DNA from: Moryella indoligenes
GTDB lineage: Bacteria > Bacillota > Clostridia > Lachnospirales > Lachnospiraceae
Direction: 5' to 3'
Assembly (NCBI RefSeq): GCF_030812885.1
Contig: NZ_JAUSTO010000004.1
Span: 124,001-188,000 of the forward strand
DNA length: 64,000 nucleotides
Shown: piece by piece, positions 9,277 through 18,019 of the stretch
Position numbering within the stretch: the first letter of the stretch is position 1
How the letters are laid out: every line of letters starts with the position of its first letter
The notes under the pieces: model-generated
What the model was told of the DNA's origin: nothing
Seen by the model: the letters and a program-made list of their open reading frames with translations, nothing else
Database searches by the model: none
Program-made: the position numbers and the translations under genes

Positions 9277-9292
9277 ACAATATAAATATTGT
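9277..9292 (+). promoter_or_regulatory. Palindrome just upstream of the lysR gene
   Basis: ACAATAT-AA-ATATTGT: 7-bp arms around 2 nt, in the AT-rich divergent region between the aldolase (minus) and lysR (plus), about 5 nt before the lysR ribosome site. It is a likely regulator-binding site for autoregulation, although the position would also suit mRNA structure. Confidence 0.5.
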
Positions 9293-9307
9293 GGATTGGA
9301 GCGCAGA

Positions 9308-10288
9308 ATGAATCTGAAAAGCATAGAATATTTTCTGGTCGTCGCGGAAGAGCTGAAGGTAACCAGGGCTGCTGAACGTCTTCACATCAGCCAGCAGGCA
9401 TTGAGCAGTCATATCCGGCGGCTCGAGGACGAATACGGCGTGGCACTTTTTGAACGAAAACCTGTGTTCCGTCTCACCGTCGCGGGAGATCAGCTTGTAT
9501 TCTACGGAAGACAGTTTCTGAACACGGAGGGTAATATGCGCGCCGCTTTCTCTGATATCAGCGAAAACGCCCGCGCTACACTCCGCGTCGGCATCTCCCG
9601 CCTGCGTGCTGAGGTCTTTTTCCCGCTGATATGGCGCTTTTACCACCCGCATCATGAGAACATTTCTATTGAGCTGATCGACGGTAACAGTGCAAGCATG
9701 ATCGAGCAGCTGGCTCTCGGAGAGCTTGATCTGTACATCGGGGTGGATATCCCACGGAATGTCAATCAGAAGGCGATTGCGCTCTCCACAGAGCGTATGC
9801 AGTGTGGTTTCACAGAAACACTGCTGAAGACTTGCTATCCCCTCAGCTGGATGGAACTCCTGGAAGATTTTTCAAAAAATGGGGTCGATCTGCGAAAGAT
9901 ATCCCGTCTTCCCTTCATTGCCCTGCGGCAGAGCAATCGCCTGCGAACTACTGTGGACAGTGCGCTTCCCGGCGATCTGAAGCTTCGATATATTTTTGAA
10001 TGCAATCAGCAGGAGCTGATCTACCAGCTCGCCCGCGCCGGGGACGGAGCCGGACTCATCTCCCCCGTCATGCTATATCAGCATCACCGGGATGAGGATG
10101 CCGCGGGCCATGACTTCCGGGTATTTCCGCTCTCCGAAACCATTCCTGCAAACATATGCTCTCTCGTATATCGCAGCGACCATATGCTTCCCGCCTATGC
10201 CAGAGACTTCATTCAGGACAGCTGCATGGTCTTTCGCAGCTATACCCGCACGGTTGAAAAGCGCTTCCAGCTGAAGAAACAAGTATAA
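9308..10288 (+). CDS. LysR-family transcriptional regulator
   Basis: 326 residues. Residues 1-60 form the LysR winged helix-turn-helix (MNLKSIEYFLVVAEELKVTRAAERLHIS, quoted only in part: AAERLHISQQALSSHIRRLE). The co-inducer domain (about 88-300) has family features such as GELDLYIG. The ATG follows GGAG; a TTG four codons upstream is less likely. It is transcribed away from the aldolase-dehydrogenase genes and sits in the middle of the organic-acid island. It is therefore the best candidate to control the paired operator sites before tctC and rraA. Confidence 0.9.
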   Translation: MNLKSIEYFLVVAEELKVTRAAERLHISQQALSSHIRRLEDEYGVALFERKPVFRLTVAGDQLVFYGRQFLNTEGNMRAAFSDISENARATLRVGISRLRAEVFFPLIWRFYHPHHENISIELIDGNSASMIEQLALGELDLYIGVDIPRNVNQKAIALSTERMQCGFTETLLKTCYPLSWMELLEDFSKNGVDLRKISRLPFIALRQSNRLRTTVDSALPGDLKLRYIFECNQQELIYQLARAGDGAGLISPVMLYQHHRDEDAAGHDFRVFPLSETIPANICSLVYRSDHMLPAYARDFIQDSCMVFRSYTRTVEKRFQLKKQV

Positions 10289-10305
10289 ATTAATATGCCA
10301 AAATA

Positions 10306-10331
10306 CCGCCGGCTGATCTCTCAGCCGGCGG
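10306..10331. terminator. Convergent terminator between lysR and the second hydroxyacid dehydrogenase
   Basis: An 11-bp perfect GC-rich stem (CCGCCGGCTGA with its complement) around a TCTC loop lies between two convergent genes (ends 10288 and 10386). The position indicates a shared bidirectional terminator, although neither side has a long T-run. Confidence 0.75.
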
Positions 10332-10385
10332 CACCGTTTCCTTACTTTCTGATGGCCTTCCAGCCGAAAGTGCTGTCTTTGTTCT

Positions 10386-11414
10386 TTAAAAATCAAACAT
10401 CCCGGCCGGCTGCTTGTCCGGTTTTTTGGTGTCCATGTAGGTCTTCGCGGTCTCATAATCTACATCATTGATGGGCCAGGTCGGCCGCTTGCCCTCATAG
10501 ACCTCCTGAACTCCCATCGCGGAGAAATAAGACGCTCTGTGTGCAGCTTCGACAGTATTGCCGCCAATGTGCGGATACATGATGACATTATCCAAGGTGA
10601 GAAGCGGGTTCTTCGGATCTACCGGCTCCTGACGAATTGCGTCCAGCCCGGCTCCTGCAATGACGCCGTTCTTGCAGGCCTCGTAGAGATCCTCCTCCAC
10701 AACCAGCCCGCCTCTCGCAGTATTGATGAGAAACGCAGTCGGCTTCATTGTGGCAAGGCGCTCCTTATTCACCATGTTTTTGGTGACAGGCGTGCTCGGT
10801 GCATGCAGAGAAACATAGTCGCACTCCTTGAAGATGCGATCCAGATCACGCACAACCTCGACACCGTCCGGGAAGTCTGCTGCGGGCTTATAGGGATCAT
10901 AAGCCAGGACATTCATCTCCAGCGCCAGAGCCCGCGTCGCGACGCGACTGCCGATATTTCCGCAGCCAACAAGTCCGAGTGTCTTTCCGTTCAGCGTGTT
11001 CTTTCTTACCTTCAGCTTTGCTGTATAAAAATCGTTCACCCAGGTCTTATGAAGTACGGTCACATTTCTGCTGCACTCGAACATCAACAGCAGCGCTGTC
11101 TCCGCGACGGAGGTGCTGTTTGCAACCGGCGCGTACAGGGTCTGCACATTGTTATCGCGGCAGGCCTTCAGATCCACTGTATCAAAGCCAGCGCCGTGAC
11201 GGACGATCACCTTCAGGTTCGGATTTGCCTCGATGACCTCTCTCGTGATCGGTGTAATGCGAACGATCATAGCATCCGGCTGATGCTTCTTCATGTCCTC
11301 CAGCACATCCTCGGTCTCAAAGCCGTGCCCCATGATCAGCTCATGCCCCGCATCCTCAAGAAGCTTTCTTCCCTCAGACATAATCTCCTGCGGCAGTAAA
11401 ATTTTCCAGGCCAT
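10386..11414 (-). CDS. D-isomer-specific 2-hydroxyacid dehydrogenase (second copy)
   Basis: 342 residues. Nucleotide-binding GCGNIG lies at 150-155 and the catalytic triad is R234 (NTARGGL), E263 (RQEP) and H282 (YPHIGGN). It has the same fold as the gene at 7147 but is clearly divergent (for example VRHGAGFDTVD against MRWGAGFDSVD). It probably reduces a different 2-oxo acid or works in the opposite direction. It lies 82 nt after rraA on the same strand and probably shares its promoter. The start is supported by GGGAG upstream. It has a C-terminal extension (about 310-342) not seen in the other copy. Confidence 0.88.
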   Translation of the reverse strand: MAWKILLPQEIMSEGRKLLEDAGHELIMGHGFETEDVLEDMKKHQPDAMIVRITPITREVIEANPNLKVIVRHGAGFDTVDLKACRDNNVQTLYAPVANSTSVAETALLLMFECSRNVTVLHKTWVNDFYTAKLKVRKNTLNGKTLGLVGCGNIGSRVATRALALEMNVLAYDPYKPAADFPDGVEVVRDLDRIFKECDYVSLHAPSTPVTKNMVNKERLATMKPTAFLINTARGGLVVEEDLYEACKNGVIAGAGLDAIRQEPVDPKNPLLTLDNVIMYPHIGGNTVEAAHRASYFSAMGVQEVYEGKRPTWPINDVDYETAKTYMDTKKPDKQPAGMFDF

Positions 11415-11496
11415 ACACTCTCCCTCTCCGGCACATCTGCCGGTCTCTCTGTAATGGGTTTCAGTTTCTCGTCATTTCCTCTGCTGCTTCTACAGC

Positions 11497-12198
11497 TCAG
11501 ACGCGATACAGATCATCGATGATCTCAAATTCCTTGCTCTCCAGATTCTTCATAACCCAGTCGCGGTTAATGGTTCCGAGCCGCGTCTTCTCCAGCTTGC
11601 CCTCGTCTGCCGCCTTAAATTTCTTTGCATCCTCGAGGATCACAGCCGCATCATTTCTCGGAATTACAATCACACCGTCCGGATCCGCCAGGATGATATC
11701 GCCCGGCTCCACACTCACGCCTCCGCATGAGATCGGAACATTGACCTCTCCCGGTCCCTCCTTGTAAGGGCCGCCCGGTGTGGTTCCGGTCGCATAGACC
11801 GGAAAATCCCACTTGCCGATCTCGTCGATATCTCTGATCGGGCCGTCCAGAACAATGCCGGCCACTTTTTTCTGAAGGTAGAGGTATGCCATCATAATCT
11901 CTCCCATGAGTGCGCGGGTATTGTCTTCCTCATTTGATACAACAAGCACATCTCCTTCACTGCAATAATTCAGTGCTGCGTGAAGCGCAAGGTTATCGCC
12001 CGCACGGCACTTTACAGTAAACGCCGGTCCGACCATCATCTGTGCCTTGGGACTGCTCACCAGGTGAATTCTCGGATTCATGGCACAGTTTCTTCCCATG
12101 ACATCCGCCGTATTGGATGCAGGAATCTCCTTAAACTGCTTTATGATCTCCGGATCAGGTAAATTTCTCTTCAGATAGATTCTCTTTCCTACTGCCAT
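11497..12198 (-). CDS. RraA-family protein, HMG/oxaloacetate-type aldolase-like
   Basis: 233 residues. The RraA-fold active-site elements are present: GE at 99-100 and DGPIRD at 118-123, whose Arg and Asp bind the metal-oxo acid in 4-hydroxy-4-methyl-2-oxoglutarate aldolases. The C-terminal block DPDGVIVIPR is also typical. In this metabolic context it more likely acts as a class II pyruvate aldolase or oxo-acid decarboxylase than as an RNase E inhibitor. It is first gene of a transcript with the second hydroxyacid dehydrogenase, with its own strong promoter upstream. Confidence 0.85.
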   Translation of the reverse strand: MAVGKRIYLKRNLPDPEIIKQFKEIPASNTADVMGRNCAMNPRIHLVSSPKAQMMVGPAFTVKCRAGDNLALHAALNYCSEGDVLVVSNEEDNTRALMGEIMMAYLYLQKKVAGIVLDGPIRDIDEIGKWDFPVYATGTTPGGPYKEGPGEVNVPISCGGVSVEPGDIILADPDGVIVIPRNDAAVILEDAKKFKAADEGKLEKTRLGTINRDWVMKNLESKEFEIIDDLYRV

Positions 12199-12269
12199 AC
12201 TGCCACCTCCGACTCTCTGAATTTTCTGTGTCTCCGGCTTCCGCCACCTTATTTTTTCTATCTGATGGC

Positions 12270-12330
12270 ATCATACACCCTTATGTAACTTGTTTCAAGT
12301 ATAATTATAATATTTTGCAACATTGTACAA
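12270..12330 (-). promoter_or_regulatory. rraA promoter with two operator-like sites
   Basis: On the minus strand TTGAAA (12293-12298) and TATGAT (12270-12275) are exactly 17 nt apart. A TTGnAA-N4-TTnCA-type palindrome spans 12283-12298 and a second, TTGCAACATTGTACAA, spans 12315-12330; their centres are 32 nt apart. The region aligns over about 75 nt with the tctC promoter, down to a shared TTTTTGTGCAG block. This implies co-regulation of the transporter and the catabolic genes. Confidence 0.7.
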
Positions 12331-12360
12331 ATCTTCATTTTGTTTTTGTGCAGGATTACA

Positions 12361-12426
12361 GACAGAACAAATAACAGCTGCCATGCAGATTCGCATGACA
12401 GCTGTCCATAAACTTCTCTGTTCTGT
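12361..12426 (-). terminator. Nested inverted repeats after ilvD-like gene
   Basis: The inner stem ACAGCTG (12374-12380) with CAGCTGT (12399-12405) extends through a CATGC/GCATG pair. An outer ACAGAACA (from 12362) pairs with TGTTCTGT (12419-12426). It follows the dehydratase stop directly and probably terminates the long dctP-to-ilvD transcript. The inner stem is followed on the minus strand by TATTTGTT. Confidence 0.65.
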
Positions 12427-12431
12427 TTTAT

Positions 12432-14177
12432 TTAATCAAACTTCAGGTACGCGCCCTCCATGGGACTGGCCGCGTGCTCACTGAACATCCGCAGCACACC
12501 GCTCTTATACTTCAGCGGACGCGGCTTCCAGTTCTTTCTTCTCTCTTCCAGCACTGCAGCGATCTCCTCTGCACTGCGCCGCTCCCCGGCGATGCCCACA
12601 ATATTCAGGCGCCGCTCCATGATATTGATCTCAATCAGATCGTCCTGCTCCACCAGCGCGATGGGGCCGCCAGCTGCCGCCTCCGGGCTGCAGTGCCCGA
12701 TCACCGGTCCTGTCGATGCGCCCGAGAAGCGTCCATCCGTGATGAGGGCAATGCTTCTGCCGAGCTCAGGATCCGAGCTGATCGCCTCGGAGGTGTAGAA
12801 CATCTCCGGCATTCCGCTGCCCTTGGGCCCCTCATAGCGGATAAAGACTGCATCTCCCTTCTGTACCCTGTGATGCAGCACCGCATCGAGACACTCCTCC
12901 TCACTGTCGAAGGGGCGCGCTTTCAAAAGTGCTGTAAACATCTCCTGCGGGCAGGCCGTATGCTTGATCACCGCCCCCTCCGGCGCAAGGTTTCCGTAGA
13001 GAACCGCAATGCTTCCGTCTGTTCCGAGCGCCCGCTCTGCCGGACGGATGATGTCCCCTCTGACCAGCTTCAGTCCATACTTCTCATTCGCCTTGTCCAG
13101 CCAGCGCTGACACTTCTCGTAAAAGCCCTCGCGTTTCAGCGCATCAAGATTCTCTCCCAGTGTCTTGCCCGTCACAGTCATAACATCCAGATGCAGCACA
13201 TCCCGTATCTCTTCCATAATTGCAGGAACCCCGCCCGCATAGTAGAAGAACTCTGCCGGCCACTTTCCGGAGGGGCGCACATCCAGCAGATACCTTGCTC
13301 CGCGGTGCAGACGGTCAAAGGTCTCTCCATTAATCTCTATGCCGTACTCGTGTGCGATCGCCGGGATATGCAGCAGCGCATTGGTGCTGCCGGAGATTGC
13401 CGCATGCACCAGAATGGCATTCTCAAAGCTCTTCATGGTCACGATATCTCTGGGCTTTAGTCCCATCTTAGCAAGTGCTACAGCCTGCACGCCCGCGCGG
13501 TGGGCATACTCCTTCAGATCCGGGCTGGTTGCCGGAAGCAGGGCGCTCCCCGGAAGGCTCAGCCCCAGCGCCTCCGCCATGATCTGCATGGTGCTCGCAG
13601 TACCGATAAAGCTGCAGGCACCACAGCTCGGACAGGCATTACACTTCGCCCAGTTCAGCTTCTTCTCATCGATCTCACCGCGCTCGAACTTTGCGCTGTA
13701 CATGCCGAGCTGCTCCAGCGTGAGCAGCTCCGGTCCGGCACTCATGGTTCCGCCCGTCACCATGAGGGAGGGGATATTGACACGCGCCATTCCGATCAGA
13801 TTGCCTGGCATGCCCTTGTCACAGCTCGATATAAAGATCCCGCCGTCAAAGGGCGTCGCATTTTCATGAATCTCTATCATGTTTGCGATCATCTCCCGAC
13901 TGGCAAGACTGTAATTGATGCCATCGGTACCCTGACTCTCACCGTCGCAGATATCGGTACAGAAGTACTTCGCGCCCTTGCCGCCTGCCTCCTGCACGCC
14001 GCGCTTCGCCTCCTCCACAAGGGAGATCAGATGGCCGCTTCCCGGGTGACTGTCGCCGTAGGTGCTCTCTATCATAATCTGGGGGAGGGCAAGCTCCTCC
14101 TCCTTCCAGCCGGTTCCGATCCGCAGCGGATCCAGCTCCGGCGCCAACGTTCTCATTTTCTGACTGACCAAATCCAT
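12432..14177 (-). CDS. IlvD/Edd-family dehydratase (sugar-acid or dihydroxy-acid dehydratase)
   Basis: 581 residues, the family length. It carries the iron-sulfur cysteine blocks: C77 in TDICDGESQG, C119 in ISSCDKGMPGN and C184/C187 in CPSCGACS. The C-terminal catalytic region TDGRFSGAST-GPVIGHCSPEA is intact. It removes water from a 2,3-dihydroxy acid to give a 2-oxo-3-deoxy acid. No ilvB, ilvC or leu genes are nearby. It lies 3 nt after a GntR regulator and downstream of a TRAP importer, so a sugar-acid substrate (such as an aldonate) is more likely than valine/isoleucine synthesis. The product would be a natural substrate for the aldolases in the island. Confidence 0.85.
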   Translation of the reverse strand: MDLVSQKMRTLAPELDPLRIGTGWKEEELALPQIMIESTYGDSHPGSGHLISLVEEAKRGVQEAGGKGAKYFCTDICDGESQGTDGINYSLASREMIANMIEIHENATPFDGGIFISSCDKGMPGNLIGMARVNIPSLMVTGGTMSAGPELLTLEQLGMYSAKFERGEIDEKKLNWAKCNACPSCGACSFIGTASTMQIMAEALGLSLPGSALLPATSPDLKEYAHRAGVQAVALAKMGLKPRDIVTMKSFENAILVHAAISGSTNALLHIPAIAHEYGIEINGETFDRLHRGARYLLDVRPSGKWPAEFFYYAGGVPAIMEEIRDVLHLDVMTVTGKTLGENLDALKREGFYEKCQRWLDKANEKYGLKLVRGDIIRPAERALGTDGSIAVLYGNLAPEGAVIKHTACPQEMFTALLKARPFDSEEECLDAVLHHRVQKGDAVFIRYEGPKGSGMPEMFYTSEAISSDPELGRSIALITDGRFSGASTGPVIGHCSPEAAAGGPIALVEQDDLIEINIMERRLNIVGIAGERRSAEEIAAVLEERRKNWKPRPLKYKSGVLRMFSEHAASPMEGAYLKFD

Positions 14178-14179
14178 AC

Positions 14180-14953
14180 TTACTGCCTCTTTTCTTTCTC
14201 TGTGACACGGAGCAGGGCATTGGCCGGGAGAGAAGCATCCAGGGTCTCTCTCTCTGCCATTCCGTCAAAAATACGGCTGGACTGCTCCTCATCTCTGCCG
14301 TGCTCCAGCATCAGAGTTCTGGCGCGATCCGCATTGTGCCGGCTGATCGCGTCGGTAATCATCGCGTGAAAATAAATTCCACCCATATATCCAAACTTGT
14401 CATTTACAAAGAGCTGCATCTCCCGCATATTGAGAAGCGACTCCAGGCACTGCATAATGAGCTTATTCCCCAGAAATTCAGCCAGCGCCATATGGTACTC
14501 CTTATCCTTCTGAATAAAGAGCTCCTGCTGCCCGATGAGCTGCTCCTGCTCCCGGTTGATGCGCTTCAGCTTCCGCACAAGCTCCGGTGTCGCAGCCTCC
14601 GCCACATAATAGGCGATCTCCGGCTCGATCACGTTTCTCGCCTGACGCCACTCCCGGAAGGTTTCCTTTGTCATTTCGTCTGTCTGACTCAGCGCATTCA
14701 GGCGCAGCTCCTTCGGTCCGGGAATATAGACCTTGTCCGAGCGGACAAAGGTCCCTCTGCCGTGCTGACTCTCAAGTATGCCCAGTACATTAAAGCGCTG
14801 CAGTGCCGCCCGGACACTCGTTCTGCTCACACCGAGCAGCCTGCAGAGCTCATTCTCCGAGGGGATTCTGCTGTCCAGCGGCCACTCTCCGCCGGCAATC
14901 TGCTCCTTAATGTATTGCATCACCTGTTCCGTTACCTGAGAAGCCTTGTGCAT
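14180..14953 (-). CDS. GntR-family regulator, FadR/FCD subfamily
   Basis: 257 residues. The N-terminal winged helix is clear (residues about 5-75: SRIPSENELCRLLGVSRTSV, then GRGTFVRS). An all-helical FCD effector domain follows with its metal or acid-binding histidines (EYHMALAE, YFHAMITDAI, MLEHGRDEE). This subfamily senses organic acids. It is translationally linked to the dehydratase (3-nt gap) and follows dctM by 63 nt, so it is probably part of the dctPQM-gntR-ilvD transcript. The TGTAYTACA boxes at the dctP promoter are its likely operators. Confidence 0.92.
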   Translation of the reverse strand: MHKASQVTEQVMQYIKEQIAGGEWPLDSRIPSENELCRLLGVSRTSVRAALQRFNVLGILESQHGRGTFVRSDKVYIPGPKELRLNALSQTDEMTKETFREWRQARNVIEPEIAYYVAEAATPELVRKLKRINREQEQLIGQQELFIQKDKEYHMALAEFLGNKLIMQCLESLLNMREMQLFVNDKFGYMGGIYFHAMITDAISRHNADRARTLMLEHGRDEEQSSRIFDGMAERETLDASLPANALLRVTEKEKRQ

Positions 14954-15016
14954 CCTGAAGCCGCCTTTCCATCATCAAACTGGTGTTACAACTTTATTTA
15001 AACAGAATTTTCCAGC

Positions 15017-16297
15017 TTATGCAACCAGCGCAGGAAGGGTCGTGCTGAGCGGCGGGAAGTAAGCGACCAGCATCATCACGATGAAGAAGAGCAGAATCAG
15101 CGGCCACATATCCTTAACCAGCTTTGAGAGCGGAATATCTCCCACCGAGCTTGCGATAAAGAGCGTCGCGCCGACAGGGGGGGTAATACCTCCGAAGATA
15201 AAGGTTAACACCATGACCATGCCGAAATGGATGGAATCAAAGCCCAGTGCCGCCGCCAGCGGCTGAAAGATCGGCACCATGATGATTGCAGCCGGAGTTG
15301 TGTCCATAAAGCAGCCGATGATCATCATTGCAAGTATCATCAGGAAGAGGATCAGGTAAACATTGGTCGTGAGTCCTGTAATCCAGGCGCTCAGCTTGTT
15401 CGGAAGCTTCAGAATCGCAACACAGTAGCTGAAGATCGAGGTCGCCGCAAAGATGAGAGAGCTCTGTCCCACGGTGAATGCTGTCGATTTCAGAGTTTCA
15501 TACATATCCACAACACGGAATTCTCTGTAATAAAAGACACCGACCAGAATACCATAGAGTCCTGCAACCGCACCGGCCTCTGTCGCCGTGAAAACGCCGC
15601 TTAGCGTTCCTCCGATAATGATACCGGGCATAATCATCGCCGGAATTGCATCCTTTGCCGCAAAGAGAAGACGCTTTCCATTGAACTTCGGACGATAGTT
15701 TCCGTCGCAGTTCACCGGATCACGCTTCGCCTTATAGAAGCAGAAGGCCATCTGGGAGAGGCAAACCATGAGTCCCGGAACCATACCTGCGACAAAAAGC
15801 TTTCCGCAGGAAATTCCTGTGATGGAGGAATAAAGCACCATCAGGATGGAGGGCGGAATGATAGAGCCTATCGTCGCAGAAGCACAGGTGATCGCCGTCG
15901 AATAGGACCTGGAATATCCGGCCTCCTCCATTCCTGCAATCTCCATGACGCCCAAAGAGGCGACATCTGCAGAGGTCGATCCGGAGATGCCGGCAAACAT
16001 CGTGGATGCGAGGACATTCACCAGTGCCAGACCGCCGGGCAAAAAGCCCACGATTTCCGATGCAAAATTAAAGATACGCCTTGTGATTCCGCAGCGGTTC
16101 ATGATCTCTCCCGCAAAAATATAGAGCGGAATCGCCATCAGTGTGAAATTGTCCGCTCCGGCAAACATACGCTGCGGTATTGTGAGCAGATCAGCTCCGC
16201 GGCTCAGAAGATAGAGCGTGGAGGAAATTCCCATCACTGCCGCTACCGGAATGCCAAACATTAAAAGTGCAAAAAAAGCCACCAGTAAAATCGCCAT
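15017..16297 (-). CDS. dctM: TRAP transporter large permease DctM
   Basis: 426 residues, about 12 membrane helices, the normal DctM size. Family blocks include FALLMFGIPVAAVMG at the N-terminus, GSTSADVASLG, and FGGITPPVGATLF near the C-terminus. It is the Na+-coupled transport subunit. Its ATG overlaps the dctQ stop by one base (TAATG), giving tight translational coupling. The uptake partner is the binding protein DctP two genes upstream. Confidence 0.94.
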   Translation of the reverse strand: MAILLVAFFALLMFGIPVAAVMGISSTLYLLSRGADLLTIPQRMFAGADNFTLMAIPLYIFAGEIMNRCGITRRIFNFASEIVGFLPGGLALVNVLASTMFAGISGSTSADVASLGVMEIAGMEEAGYSRSYSTAITCASATIGSIIPPSILMVLYSSITGISCGKLFVAGMVPGLMVCLSQMAFCFYKAKRDPVNCDGNYRPKFNGKRLLFAAKDAIPAMIMPGIIIGGTLSGVFTATEAGAVAGLYGILVGVFYYREFRVVDMYETLKSTAFTVGQSSLIFAATSIFSYCVAILKLPNKLSAWITGLTTNVYLILFLMILAMMIIGCFMDTTPAAIIMVPIFQPLAAALGFDSIHFGMVMVLTFIFGGITPPVGATLFIASSVGDIPLSKLVKDMWPLILLFFIVMMLVAYFPPLSTTLPALVA

Positions 16298-16812
16298 TAC
16301 AACAGTTCCTCCGCTTCCTCTTCGCCGCGTTTCTTTGTCTTGATGCCCAGCTGATACTCAACAACATTGAGCAGTGATTCCAGGCATATTCCAACGCTGC
16401 CCACAAACATGATTCCGTACGGAACCGCCATCGGGATCTGCATCGCAGAGGATCTTACCGCTACGTTTGCAATTGTCATGCGGAAGGTCTCATAGCTCAG
16501 GAGACCGAAGAACAGAGTCATCAGGACACGCCCCGACTGCTCCGCGATAAAGCGAAGCTTCGGAGACATCATCCCAAGAAGAAAGTCGACCTGAATATGC
16601 CTGTCCTCTCTCGTCGTAATAATGGCGCCGAGAAAGATAATCGATACGAAGCAGTAGCGCCCCATCTCAACAGAAAAACTGATCGGCTTATTTAAAAAGT
16701 AACGCATCAAAACATTTAGATTGGTGATGCCAAACATCAGGAGAAAGAGCACCACAATGAGATAGGTGACTGCCTTCTGCGTGAAATTCTGAAAACCTTT
16801 AAAGCCCTTCAT
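16297..16812 (-). CDS. dctQ: TRAP transporter small permease DctQ
   Basis: 171 residues with four membrane segments and the DctQ pattern (N-terminal amphipathic stretch, GRYCFVSIIFLGA, the charged TTREDRHIQVD region, and GICLESLL). It works with DctM. The start is at ATG 16812, with TTTGGAGG just upstream; a TTG inside that ribosome site is a less likely start. It is preceded by a hairpin separating it from dctP. Confidence 0.9.
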   Translation of the reverse strand: MKGFKGFQNFTQKAVTYLIVVLFLLMFGITNLNVLMRYFLNKPISFSVEMGRYCFVSIIFLGAIITTREDRHIQVDFLLGMMSPKLRFIAEQSGRVLMTLFFGLLSYETFRMTIANVAVRSSAMQIPMAVPYGIMFVGSVGICLESLLNVVEYQLGIKTKKRGEEEAEELL

Positions 16813-16856
16813 CTCTGCCTCCAAAGTCGGTGAGTGTAATCATGGTCGAACAGAAA

Positions 16857-16884
16857 GGCCGGGTGAGCGAGCACCCACCCGGCC
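16857..16884 (-). terminator. Intra-operon stem-loop between dctP and dctQ
   Basis: GGCCGGGTG (16857-16865) pairs perfectly with CACCCGGCC (16876-16884), followed on the minus strand by TTTCTGTT. It lies 15 nt after the dctP stop and 45 nt before dctQ. It is expected to terminate or protect part of the transcripts so that the binding protein is made in excess, as the matching hairpin after tctC suggests. Confidence 0.75.
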
Positions 16885-16898
16885 AAAGTACAGCTCTC

Positions 16899-17993
16899 TT
16901 ACTTATTTGCCTGAACCAGCTCGAACAGCTTCTTTGCTTCCTCAGACTGCATGAAATCGTAGTTGGTGTAATCGATCTTTGCTCTCATGGACTCGATATC
17001 GGTCTCGACAAAGGTCATGCCCTTCTCCTTCAGCGTCTCACGGTTTGCCTCGTCGGAAGCCTTGGTGCTCTCAAGACCGAAGTGGGAGGTATCAAGACCT
17101 GCCTCGATCAGGATCTGCTGCTCATCCTCATTCAGCGCGGAGAAGACCTTGTCCGACATGGAGATGGTGGTCGGGGCATTCAGGTGGTTGGTCATGTTGA
17201 AGTACGGAGCCACCTCGAAGAAGGAGTTGTGCAGGCAGGTATCCGGTGTATTCTCCATGCCGTCTACGACGCCTGTATCAATTGCGGTATAAACCTCACC
17301 CATCGCAAGCGGAGTCGGTGCAGCGCCGAGCATCTTGAAGGTATTCACATACAGAGTGGACTCCGGAACGCGGATCTTGAGTCCGGCAAGATCATCTGCG
17401 GTCTCGATCGGCTTTGTCATGTACATATTGCGGAACGCCATCACATAGTAGCCGAGGTTCTTTACCTTCGCCACATCGAGAAGCTGCTGGTTTGCATACT
17501 GCCCTGCCTCGCTCTCAAGAACCTTCTCGACCTGATCATAGTCCTCATATACATAGGGAAGAATGAGCGCGCCAAGCTGCGGGATAGAGTTCGTATAGAA
17601 CTCAACTGCAATAATAGCCATATCCAGAGTCCCCGCGGTCAATGCCTCAAGGTTCTGCGCCTCGGAACCCAGAGAAGACCCCTCGAATACATCGACGGTC
17701 ATCTTTCCGCCGGACAGCTCGGAAACCTTGTCTGCAAAATGATGTGCGACATCTGCCAGTGCGCTTCCAGCAGTCGCAGTGGTCGAAAGGGAGAAGGTAT
17801 GCTCCCCGATATTGTCCAGGTTTACGCTGCTCGCCGCCTCCGTTGCTGCGCCCTCCGCCGCTGCGCTAGTCTCTGCTGCGGTGCTCTCCGCCGGTGCCGC
17901 CGTGGTCGGTGCGGACACAGAGCTGCCCAAACATCCGGTCAGAGTGGTAACGGTCATTGCTGCTGTCAGAAATGCTGCCAATGCTTTTTTCAT
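16899..17993 (-). CDS. dctP: TRAP transporter substrate-binding lipoprotein DctP
   Basis: 364 residues. Lipoprotein signal ends at C21 (TTLTGC), followed by an Ala/Thr/Ser-rich linker to about 55. The mature domain has TRAP solute-receptor hallmarks: FADKVSELSGGKMTVDVF, SSLGSEAQNLEALTAGTLDM, and the carboxylate-binding Arg region GLKIRVPES. Residues near TGVVDGMENTP match the ligand-closing segment. It delivers an organic acid to DctQM. It has a consensus promoter and two operator-like boxes upstream. Confidence 0.94.
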   Translation of the reverse strand: MKKALAAFLTAAMTVTTLTGCLGSSVSAPTTAAPAESTAAETSAAAEGAATEAASSVNLDNIGEHTFSLSTTATAGSALADVAHHFADKVSELSGGKMTVDVFEGSSLGSEAQNLEALTAGTLDMAIIAVEFYTNSIPQLGALILPYVYEDYDQVEKVLESEAGQYANQQLLDVAKVKNLGYYVMAFRNMYMTKPIETADDLAGLKIRVPESTLYVNTFKMLGAAPTPLAMGEVYTAIDTGVVDGMENTPDTCLHNSFFEVAPYFNMTNHLNAPTTISMSDKVFSALNEDEQQILIEAGLDTSHFGLESTKASDEANRETLKEKGMTFVETDIESMRAKIDYTNYDFMQSEEAKKLFELVQANK

Positions 17994-18019
17994 TTGTTTC
18001 TCCCTCTCTTGGAAAAATT

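Noticed and set aside
12432..14177. Assignment of the dehydratase as biosynthetic ilvD
   Set aside because: No branched-chain amino acid genes are nearby. It is coupled to a GntR regulator and a TRAP importer, and its first cysteine block differs from the usual biosynthetic pattern.
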